Assembly: GCA_964598765.1 (NCBI GenBank)
Contig: CAZRCZ010000014.1
Location: forward strand, 1 to 64,000
DNA from: CAZRCZ01 sp964598765
Lineage (GTDB): Bacteria > Sumerlaeota > Sumerlaeia > MVZB01 > JAJFLK01
Reading direction: 5' to 3'
DNA length: 64,000 nucleotides
The position numbers and the translations under genes were made by a program. The notes under the pieces were generated by a model. That model made no database searches. It was not told the origin of the DNA and saw nothing but the letters and a program-made list of their open reading frames with translations. Shown here piece after piece: positions 17,760 through 24,523 of this stretch. How positions within the stretch are numbered: position 1 is the stretch's first letter; each line of letters begins with the position of its first letter.

Positions 17760-18053
17760 GCCGTCGGTGAATGACAAGCGAGCCCCGTCAGCGCCGGTAT
17801 CTGATCCCACGGCGCGTTCCTCCAGTTTCCGGCCTGTCCGATTCTTATTCACCTCTCCCCATTGCCTAGAAAAGAAGTGAACGCCCGCGTTCCGGCATTG
17901 ATCGCCGATGTCGGTGACCCATTCGCTCCGCATCGGGCGCGCGCAGGGAGGGGATTCCCCGCCGACGATCACCCGATTCATTTTCTTCAACTCAAGCCCG
18001 CAGGAGCGATCCCAGCAACGGCTCAATTGAGAGGAACTTGATTTTGACGCGCG
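17760..18053 (-). pseudogene. DUF5131 (phage Gp37/Gp68-like) C-terminal remnant with frameshifts
   Basis: Three reading frames on the minus strand carry consecutive pieces of the C-terminus of DUF5131 proteins: RVKIKFLSIEPLLGSLL in the first frame, VIVGGES, ARPMRSEWVTDIGDQCRNAG and FFSRQWGEVNKNRTGRKLEE in the second, then APWDQIPALTGLACHS in the third. In intact members these follow each other without a break. Two frameshifts and loss of the N-terminal two thirds, cut off at the 3' end of galT, make it a decayed gene. The family is often phage- or plasmid-borne, which suggests an old insertion. Confidence 0.75.
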
Positions 18054-18055
18054 CC

Positions 18056-19114
18056 TCATTCCTCAATCATCACCGCCGGCGCGGGGTTGGTTCGGAGTGT
18101 TTCGCGCAGGAGTTCGGCGGCTCGCTCAGGCAAGACCGGGTTGATGTGAAATCCGGTGCCCCATTCGAATCCGGCCAGTTTGGTCACGCGCGGGATGATC
18201 TCGACGTGCCAATGATAATCCTGTGGAATCGAGGAGCGTCCCCCCGCCTCATAGAGCGATTCGGGAACGCTATGTAGGATGTAGTTGTAGGGAGGATTGC
18301 GCAAAAGTTGTTGCAGGCCCCAGAGCGCGCGCCGCAGGATGTCGGCCAACGCGCGAAGTTGACGGTCGTCGGCGTGCTGAAAATCGTGCGCGTGGACCTT
18401 GGGCATGATCCACATTTCGTAGGAGAATTTGGAGGCGTAAGGGGTAAAGGCGACGAAGTCGTCGTTTTCCTCCACGATCCGCCGTTTCTCGGATTGCTCC
18501 TGCGTGAGAATGTCGCAGAAAAGGCATCGGCCGTGGGATTCAAAATAATTCCGGGCATTCTCCATCTCCTCCGTCACCCAGCGCGGCGCGATCGGGAGCG
18601 CGATCAGTTGCGAGTGGGGATGCTCCAGCGAAGCCCCCGCTTGCGAGCCGTAGTTGCGGAAAATCTGGATGTAGCGGAAGCGCGCGTCGCGGTGAAGGTC
18701 CACGATTCGGTCGCGGTAAAGGCCGAGCACCGCGGCCAGCTTGGCGACCGAAAACTCCCCTATCGGCGCGTGATGGCTCGGACTTTCAATGATGACCTCA
18801 TGCGCTCCGACGCCGTTCATCGTTTCGTAGACGCCGTGGTGTTTGGGGTCGAGGTAACCCTCGATCCGCATCGCGGCGTATTTGTTCGGAACGACGCGGG
18901 TTTTCCATCCCGGCGCGTTGCGCGCGGTGTCGGGAGGACGATTTGCGACGATCTCGGGGGGCGTTTCCTTTTCGTTGCCGGGGCAGAAGGGGCAAATCCC
19001 CCGCTCCGGGGGGAACAGCTCCGCCTCGACCTGAAAATCTTGCGGTCGGTGGGCGCGCTCCTCGGCGACGATCACCCAACCGCCGCTCACGGGGTCTTTT
19101 CTGAGAATGGACAA
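18056..19114 (-). CDS. galT: Galactose-1-phosphate uridylyltransferase
   Basis: GalT exchanges UMP between UDP-glucose and galactose-1-phosphate in the Leloir pathway. The 352-residue protein begins with TTG at 19114, preceded by TAGGAGA. The N-terminus SILRKDPVSGGWVIVAEER and zinc-binding CPFC are typical. The nucleotidylated active-site histidine lies in SLEHPHSQLIALP (HPH motif). A second CxxC (CLFC) and the late block HWHVEIIPRV (bases about 18190) are also present. It is 28 bases downstream of a TPR-protein gene on the same strand. No other Leloir gene is in the window. ADP-glucose or other nucleotidyl-transfer variants of this fold are possible. Confidence 0.92.
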   Translation of the reverse strand: MSILRKDPVSGGWVIVAEERAHRPQDFQVEAELFPPERGICPFCPGNEKETPPEIVANRPPDTARNAPGWKTRVVPNKYAAMRIEGYLDPKHHGVYETMNGVGAHEVIIESPSHHAPIGEFSVAKLAAVLGLYRDRIVDLHRDARFRYIQIFRNYGSQAGASLEHPHSQLIALPIAPRWVTEEMENARNYFESHGRCLFCDILTQEQSEKRRIVEENDDFVAFTPYASKFSYEMWIMPKVHAHDFQHADDRQLRALADILRRALWGLQQLLRNPPYNYILHSVPESLYEAGGRSSIPQDYHWHVEIIPRVTKLAGFEWGTGFHINPVLPERAAELLRETLRTNPAPAVMIEE

Positions 19115-19142
19115 GGGATTTCGATCTCCTAAATGACGGGAA

Positions 19143-19805
19143 TCAGCCGGTCAAAAGTTTGCTCCGAATTTCATCCAGATACGGACGAGACTTCTTGAAG
19201 AGCGCCGGATCGGACGACGCTCCCTCGAAGAAAAACGAGGCCTTCGCGTAGTTATTTTGCTTGAGATAAAACAGGGCAATGTAAAATTGCGCGTAAGGAT
19301 CGTTCGGGTTGGTCGAGAGCGCCTCCTTCAGCAGGCGAACCGACTCTTGATCGTTTCCCAGAAGAAAATATGCGCGTCCGAGTTTGGCCTTCAGGTTTTG
19401 CTTCGACTCGATTTTCAGCGAGCGTTGATAGGCGTCCAGCGCCTCTTGAGGACGATTCAATTCGAGATAGCAATCTCCCAATTGCGCCATCCGCAACCAT
19501 GCGCCGGGATACCGATGTGTGATGTAAAGCAAATGTCCCATCGCTGATTCGTAATGTCCCACGCTCAAATCAGCCTCCGCCGAGGCGGTGTGACGGTTGA
19601 TCTGATAACCCGGCCACAAAACCAAAATCACCAACAAAGATAAGACCGCAAACCCGCCCAAAATCGCGCCGACGATCCGCATGGAAACTTCGAACCCAGC
19701 TCGCTCGGAACCCGCAGAAGCGACGGGAAGATTTTCCTTGGGACGCTCCGGCTCCTTGCGGGGCTGAGGACGGGAGGAGGATGAACGGGACGATCGGCGG
19801 GACAT
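19143..19805 (-). CDS. Membrane-anchored TPR protein
   Basis: The 220-residue protein has a Ser/Arg/Pro-rich cytoplasmic N-terminus (residues 1-42), one transmembrane helix (about 44-67, IVGAILGGFAVLSLLVILVLW) and three or four tetratricopeptide repeats, for example QLGDCYLELNRPQEALDAYQ and LGRAYFLLGNDQESVRLLKE. Such single-pass TPR proteins scaffold protein complexes, but no partner is indicated. It lies between dnaN and galT on the same strand. The 170-base gap to dnaN contains repeat-like sequence, so co-transcription with dnaN is uncertain. Co-transcription with galT is likely. Confidence 0.75.
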   Translation of the reverse strand: MSRRSSRSSSSRPQPRKEPERPKENLPVASAGSERAGFEVSMRIVGAILGGFAVLSLLVILVLWPGYQINRHTASAEADLSVGHYESAMGHLLYITHRYPGAWLRMAQLGDCYLELNRPQEALDAYQRSLKIESKQNLKAKLGRAYFLLGNDQESVRLLKEALSTNPNDPYAQFYIALFYLKQNNYAKASFFFEGASSDPALFKKSRPYLDEIRSKLLTG

Positions 19806-19829
19806 GCGGCTGGGATTAGAGTGGTCTTT

Positions 19830-19940
19830 CAGTAAGCCACGGATTTCGCGGATAACACAGATTCAGAAAACACTGACGGAGCCATGGCGTCCTTTTCAAT
19901 CCACAATCTACAAATCCGCAATCTACATTTGATTTAGGTC
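19830..19940. repeat. Degenerate intergenic repeat-like sequence
   Basis: The gap between dnaN and the TPR gene holds GCCACGGATTTCGCGGAT, AACACAGATT and then two related words, AATCCACAATCTAC and AATCCGCAATCTAC. The style matches the CACGGATT/CACAGATT arms seen around 35646, but no clean palindrome remains. I see no gene here. Confidence 0.35.
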
Positions 19941-19975
19941 TTGGCGGTTGGCTATGCAATCGGGATGACTTGCCT

Positions 19976-21151
19976 TTACTCCGTCTCCGCTTCCTCGCGC
20001 GCTTCCTCGGATTCTTCCTCTTCGGATTCCTCGTCCTCGTTTTCGAGATCATGCATCCGGATCGGCATGACGAGATAGAGCGAATCGGCGTCGTTGGGAC
20101 TCTCAAACACGACCGGCGCGTTGTTGTCCTTCATTTTCATCCGGACGGTCGAGTCGGAAATGACGCGGAAGACCTCTCGCAGATATTGATGACTGAACGC
20201 GATCTTGAAAGGCTCGCCGTCGTAGTTGATTTCGACCTGCCCCTCATAGGAGCCGTCGTCGAAGGATTGGGCGCGGACCTCAATGGCGTTTTTAACGAAA
20301 CTGAGAATGATGGAGTTGTATTTCCGTTCGGCCAAAACGCCCGCGCGGTCCACCGCGTCATCCAGCGCCGCCTTCGGAAGCTCCAAAGTTTTCTTGAACG
20401 TTTCGGGTATGACCGATTCGTATTTCGGGAAATTTCCTTCGATCAGGCTCGTCAGATAAACCACATTGGGAAGGGTGAAAATCGCCTGCCGCTCGGTGAT
20501 CGCCAATTCGATTTCCCCTTCCTCGCCGATGGCCTTGTCCACTTCCTCCAGCATCCGGCGGGGAATGATCCCCTTGATCTCTTTTTTCTTGCCCACGACT
20601 TGAACCGGCTCGGCAATCGCCTTGCCCAGTTTGCGTCCGTCGGTCGCGACGCAGATCATTTTGCCCTTGCTGAGTTCGAAGAGCGCGCCCATTAAGACCC
20701 GGCGCGGATCGCGCGCGGGAATCGCAAAGAGGGTGCTCCGCAGGAGTCGCTTGAGGTCCGCTTGGCGCAATGTGATTTTTACCGCCGTTTCGACTTTGGG
20801 CCATTCGGGAAAATCCTCCGCGCTCATCGTCGCCAGATGATAGACGTTGCGGTTGCAGGTCAGCGTCAGGCGCGTCGCGGAGGTGACGACGGCGACGTCG
20901 TCGTCGGGCAGACGGCGAACAATGTCGCCGATGGTCCGCGCCGGCGCAGTGATCCGCCCCGCCTCCTCGACCTTGGCCTCCAGCGAGACTTTGGCGAAAA
21001 TTTCCAAATCGGTCCCGATCAAATTGACCCCCTTGGCGTCCGCTTCGATCAGGACGTTGGCGAGAATCGGGAGCGCGCCGGACATGCTGACGGCGTTTTG
21101 CGTCAGGCCGATGCCGGTCACCAATGCAGGACGGGAAAAGGTGACTTTCAT
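19976..21151 (-). CDS. dnaN: DNA polymerase III beta subunit (sliding clamp)
   Basis: DnaN forms the ring that tethers polymerase III to DNA. The 391-residue protein shows the three-domain clamp pattern: N-terminal MKVTFSRPALVTGI and ADAKGVNLIGTDLEI, middle domain VLMGALFELSKGKMICVATDGRKLG, and the hydrophobic cleft end LYLVMPIRM that normally finishes the protein. Here about 24 further residues follow, almost all Glu, Asp and Ser (EDEESEEEESEEAREE). The neighbours are unusual: neither dnaA, recF nor gyrB is adjacent; instead a TPR protein and galT follow. A palindrome lies 36-59 bases upstream of the start. Confidence 0.93.
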   Translation of the reverse strand: MKVTFSRPALVTGIGLTQNAVSMSGALPILANVLIEADAKGVNLIGTDLEIFAKVSLEAKVEEAGRITAPARTIGDIVRRLPDDDVAVVTSATRLTLTCNRNVYHLATMSAEDFPEWPKVETAVKITLRQADLKRLLRSTLFAIPARDPRRVLMGALFELSKGKMICVATDGRKLGKAIAEPVQVVGKKKEIKGIIPRRMLEEVDKAIGEEGEIELAITERQAIFTLPNVVYLTSLIEGNFPKYESVIPETFKKTLELPKAALDDAVDRAGVLAERKYNSIILSFVKNAIEVRAQSFDDGSYEGQVEINYDGEPFKIAFSHQYLREVFRVISDSTVRMKMKDNNAPVVFESPNDADSLYLVMPIRMHDLENEDEESEEEESEEAREEAETE

Positions 21152-21186
21152 TTCAAGACCGCCTCATTTTCGAGTAGAGTTCAAAC

Positions 21187-21210
21187 TTGAGATCGAACCG
21201 TTCGATTCAA
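21187..21210. promoter_or_regulatory. Palindrome upstream of dnaN, candidate operator
   Basis: The sequence TTGAGATCGAAC, C, GTTCGATTCAA is a near-perfect inverted repeat: ATCGAAC and GTTCGAT around one base, extended by TTGA/TCAA with one bulged G. It sits 36-59 bases upstream of the dnaN start and within the 321-base divergent gap to the lipoprotein gene at 21473. No other feature was recognised in that gap. Confidence 0.5.
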
Positions 21211-21472
21211 TTTGACCAGCTTAATCGGCGGGGAGCAATTGTCAAAAGAATTCAAAAATGTCCGAAGGTCGTCCAAATGTTTCAAAATTAGCAAAACCGC
21301 CAAAACCCAAGTGGTGATAAATTGCGAATGGCAGATCGTGGTCGGCGTTTTGATGGCTTTCACATTCAGATTTTTCTCCCGAACGGGAATTATCGTTGCC
21401 CCTCCCTGTGCCGGTTTGGTAGAGATACTTGTGCATCGCGCGCGGAAACGGCGCATAAGGAATCTCGACCGC

Positions 21473-22012
21473 ATGAGAACGATCCAAACTCTTTTCTGTC
21501 TGGCGTTGATTTCTTCCGTGGCGATCGTCGCTTGTGGCGGACCACGGATGAAGCGGCTCGATTCCGCTACCTACGAACGACGCCCGCGCAACTATCCGAT
21601 TGATCCCTACGTCGGCAAACTGAGCCAACCGCACCGCGAAATCGCCGTCATCGAATCCACCGCCTATCCCTCCGACGACAAGGACACGCGAAACAAGCAA
21701 TTGGAGGAGATGAAAGAGAAAGCGCGCGGGCTGGGGGCCGACGCGATTGACGATCTGCGCGTCTTGACCAAAAAAATCAAGGGCTACACGCTCGACGAGC
21801 GGACGCCGTTCATCTCTTGGAAGCAGGGAAATTACGAACTTTTTTTTCTGCGAGGGACGGCGGTCGTCTATGAATCCAGCCTGCCGGGAGTCGTCGCCTC
21901 GGCGACCGGATGGACCACCGAAACGATGACGATGAAAGTCACCCCTACCCCGACGCCGATCAAGCCGCTCCAACCCGCCCGAGTGCAGAAGATCAAGAAG
22001 CAGGCGAAGTAG
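21473..22012 (+). CDS. Putative lipoprotein
   Basis: From ATG 21473 the 179-residue product has a signal peptide ending in the lipobox AIVAC. The mature part contains IAVIESTAYPSDDKDT and EMKEKARGLGADAIDDLRV. The latter resembles the (K)AxxLGADAVI segment of YbjQ-type and related small outer-membrane proteins. A Thr/Pro-rich stretch (VTPTPTPIKPLQP) and a lysine-rich tail finish it. The longer open frame from 21212 has no signal-peptide character and was not used. The function is unknown. Confidence 0.65.
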   Translation: MRTIQTLFCLALISSVAIVACGGPRMKRLDSATYERRPRNYPIDPYVGKLSQPHREIAVIESTAYPSDDKDTRNKQLEEMKEKARGLGADAIDDLRVLTKKIKGYTLDERTPFISWKQGNYELFFLRGTAVVYESSLPGVVASATGWTTETMTMKVTPTPTPIKPLQPARVQKIKKQAK

Positions 22013-22043
22013 TCCATCCCGGATCAGGAAGCTTCGGAGAAAC

Positions 22044-23495
22044 TTACGGATGGCCCGCGCCGGAACTTTTCCCGCGCAGATCGTAGCATACCATCTCGCG
22101 ATCATTGCGGATGAGGAGCCGTCCGTTTGACAGCGCGGGATTGTTCCAAGTCTTGTCGTGAAGGGCTTGGTTATTGGCGAGTTCTTGAAATCCGTCGGGC
22201 GTCGCCTTGACCAACGCTAATTCACCATGTTCGCCGAGGACAATCAGATGGCCGTCGGCGTAGATCATCTGACCGTAACCGTAGCGACCCTCCTTCCAGC
22301 GCCTTTTGCCGTCCTTGAGATCAAGGCAGGCTAGAATTCCGGCGTCCAAACCGTAGATGGATCCATCGTGTAGCACGGAAGAATTGAATTTGTTCTTCAT
22401 GTTGAGGTTGGCCCAGAGTTGCCGCGCGGACCATTTGCCGTCGCTGAGCGAAATCTGAACGAGCGCGCAACCTTTGCCGTATTCCGCCGATATGAAAATC
22501 CGGTCCTCCCCCGCTAAAATCGGTTGGGCGCAATTGATGCCGTTGGTCGTCGTCCACGGGAAGCTCCAAAGGACCTCTCCGGTTTCGATTTCTATTCCGT
22601 GCAGATTGGCCGCCGCGAGATTGAGGATTTGCCTTTTGCCACAAAGCGTGACGAGCATCAGCGAACTGTAGGCTTGTTGTTCGGGCAGAGTTTTCAAAAG
22701 AAGTTTTCCCGAATTCTTTTCGTAAGCGAGAAGCGAATTTTTTTTCTCCAATCCTGACGCCGTGACGAAAACCTTTTTATCCACGACTAGCGGCGCGCCG
22801 CTCATCGCCCAAGCGAGATTGCGCGCGCCGGTTTCTTTCAAGATGTTCGCCTTCCAAAGGAGCTTCCCCGTCGCGGAGTCGAGGCAGTGCAGATCCCCCT
22901 CGGCGCCGAGCACGAAGAGAGTGTCGCCATCGAGCGTCGGCGTGGCGCGCGGACCCTCGCCCCCCATCTGCTCGTCAAAATGCGCGGGATACTCGAACGC
23001 CCAAAGTTCGCGCCCGCCATTTAGATCATAGCAAGTGACGGCTTCCCCTTTGCGGCGTTGTTCGATGGTATAGGCGCGTCCCGCGCCGGCGACGAATCCC
23101 GCCCAGCCTCCCCCGATCGGTTGGCGGTAAAGTTCAGGCGGAGGCCAGATGCGCGAAAGAAAAAGTTCAGTCTCCGCGCTGATACCGTCGCGGTTGGCTC
23201 CGCGATATTGAGGCCAATCGGCTTTCGCGGGAGTGGACGAGGCGGACTGATTGGACGCAGTGGACCGGGGAGATGATTTTTCCTGCGCGGCTCGATGGGA
23301 CTCCAATTGCTTGTAGAGCTGATTCTTGGATTGAAGCTCGATGTTTGGTTTGAAACCGCCGTAGAGATTCCAGCGGTTGTGGAAAACTTTCGCCGTTCCC
23401 CAGACCAACAGAAGAAAAATCATGACTCCCGCGACGATCTTGGCGACAACCTTCCGCCAACGGCGTCGGGGTTTGATCTGGGGCATCTCTTCCAT
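22044..23495 (-). CDS. Membrane-anchored PQQ-binding-like beta-propeller protein
   Basis: The 483-residue protein has a basic N-terminus and one transmembrane helix (about residues 17-36, IVAGVMIFLLLVWGTA), then an eight-bladed quinoprotein-type propeller. PQYRGANRDGISAE begins the fold, and blades such as LHCLDSATGKLLWKA and LACLDLKDGKRRWKEG are typical of PQQ-like/BamB-like proteins common in Planctomycetes and Verrucomicrobia. No quinoprotein dehydrogenase catalytic residues are evident, so PQQ binding is doubtful despite the pqqAB genes 7 kb away. A role as a periplasmic scaffold is inferred. Confidence 0.75.
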   Translation of the reverse strand: MEEMPQIKPRRRWRKVVAKIVAGVMIFLLLVWGTAKVFHNRWNLYGGFKPNIELQSKNQLYKQLESHRAAQEKSSPRSTASNQSASSTPAKADWPQYRGANRDGISAETELFLSRIWPPPELYRQPIGGGWAGFVAGAGRAYTIEQRRKGEAVTCYDLNGGRELWAFEYPAHFDEQMGGEGPRATPTLDGDTLFVLGAEGDLHCLDSATGKLLWKANILKETGARNLAWAMSGAPLVVDKKVFVTASGLEKKNSLLAYEKNSGKLLLKTLPEQQAYSSLMLVTLCGKRQILNLAAANLHGIEIETGEVLWSFPWTTTNGINCAQPILAGEDRIFISAEYGKGCALVQISLSDGKWSARQLWANLNMKNKFNSSVLHDGSIYGLDAGILACLDLKDGKRRWKEGRYGYGQMIYADGHLIVLGEHGELALVKATPDGFQELANNQALHDKTWNNPALSNGRLLIRNDREMVCYDLRGKSSGAGHP

Positions 23496-23567
23496 GAGGG
23501 ACGATCCGATTATCGGCTTGAGCGGATTATGTCAGACCGATCCCGATTGCGCAAACGGGGATATTTC

Positions 23568-24296
23568 TCACGCCCTCGCGAAGCATGCCGCCCAAACTTG
23601 CGGCGCGCCGGATTGGCGCAAGACTTGCGCGCATTCGCCGATCGTGTGCGCGGTCGTCACCACGTCGTCCACGAGCAGAATCCCGGGCAACGGGGGCGCG
23701 ACCGATTTCTCCAACGCGAACGCGCCCCGGACGTTCTCGGCCCGCTTTTCCTTCGGGATGCGCGTCTGCATTTTCGTGTGGCGGATGCGCCGGAGGATTG
23801 GCTTAAGCGGCAGTCCGAGCGCCAGCGCCAGACGCTCCCCCAAAATCTGGCTTTGGTTGAATCCGCGCCACGCCCGGCGCCGCCAATGCAGGGGGACCGG
23901 CACGATCCACTCGATCCGTTTCTCCAGCGCGAGCAGAGGCTCGGCCAGACGCGAGACCATCATGTCGGCCATGAGATTTCCCATCTCCCAGCGTCGGTCG
24001 TATTTGAAAAGATGAACGCAACGTCCCGTCGCCGGGGTGTAATGGACTCCGGCCAGAACCCCCTGATAAGGAGCGCCGGGAGGCGGACACTTGGGACAGG
24101 GGCGTCGGCGGTCGGGCGACTCCCCCCATCCCGTCGCGCCGCAAAACCGGCATCGCCACGTGTCCTCCGGCAAAAGATCGCGCCTGCACGGATCGCAAAC
24201 AATCTGCTCGTGGCGATTTAGGCGGACCAGACAAAGCGGACAGATCGGCGGGTAAAGGAGGTCGGCAAGGGAGGATGCGAGGAACTTGAACGGCAT
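23568..24296 (-). CDS. comF: ComF family phosphoribosyltransferase-like protein
   Basis: The product is 242 residues from ATG 24296 (MPFKFLASSLADLLYPPICP). Sixteen further in-frame codons upstream are repeat-derived (encoding ASLASWRFF) and were excluded. The N-terminal zinc finger has CPLC, CDPC, CRFC and CPKC pairs. The phosphoribosyltransferase domain follows, with VPVPLHWRRRAWRGFNQS and the PRPP-binding loop ILLVDDVVTTAHTI. ComF proteins help import or process transforming DNA, and here a PilT-type ATPase is also encoded in the window. It is presumed cytoplasmic. It lies 72 bases upstream of the propeller protein gene on the same strand. Confidence 0.88.
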   Translation of the reverse strand: MPFKFLASSLADLLYPPICPLCLVRLNRHEQIVCDPCRRDLLPEDTWRCRFCGATGWGESPDRRRPCPKCPPPGAPYQGVLAGVHYTPATGRCVHLFKYDRRWEMGNLMADMMVSRLAEPLLALEKRIEWIVPVPLHWRRRAWRGFNQSQILGERLALALGLPLKPILRRIRHTKMQTRIPKEKRAENVRGAFALEKSVAPPLPGILLVDDVVTTAHTIGECAQVLRQSGAPQVWAACFARA

Positions 24297-24318
24297 TTTT
24301 AGTCCATCAAAAATGAAA

Positions 24319-24420
24319 AACCGCCAAGACGCCAAGGACGCCAAGAAGAAAGTTCAAGAAATTCATCGGCGGGTGAAATTCACCAATTATTATCTTGGCG
24401 TCCTTGGCGTCTTGGCGGTT
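24319..24420. repeat. Perfect 28-bp inverted repeat, CGCCAAG type, with 46-base loop
   Basis: Arms 24319-24346 and 24393-24420 are exactly complementary over 28 bases and are built of AACCGCCAAGACG, CCAAGGACG and CCAAGA words. The loop contains GGTGAAATTCACC, itself a palindrome. The element at 48895-48987 is a homologue in the opposite orientation, with arm words and loop text (AAGAAGAA, TTCAAGAA) conserved. It lies in the divergent gap between comF and the kinase gene. Confidence 0.93.
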
Positions 24421-24523
24421 CGTCTTGCGGGAAATTTCGGCCATTGGTGCGAATTCCAACCCAATCTTGACACTTTCGTTCCGGTGATGACAAGCTGGTT
24501 GCGGGTTTGCGGAGCGGGGAAGG

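Noticed and set aside
17730..18059. Intact 109-codon gene on the minus strand
   Set aside because: Only its middle matches DUF5131, and the adjoining conserved pieces are in other frames, so it is a remnant.
21187..21210. LexA-type SOS box
   Set aside because: The halves GAAC and GTTC are separated by one base rather than the four of the Gram-positive LexA box, so I kept only a generic operator call.
22044..23495. PQQ-dependent dehydrogenase served by pqqAB
   Set aside because: The propeller lacks recognisable catalytic and calcium-binding residues, and the fold name alone does not imply PQQ.
24319..24420. CRISPR array
   Set aside because: The repeated words are in inverted arms of a single hairpin, with no regular repeat-spacer series and no cas genes.
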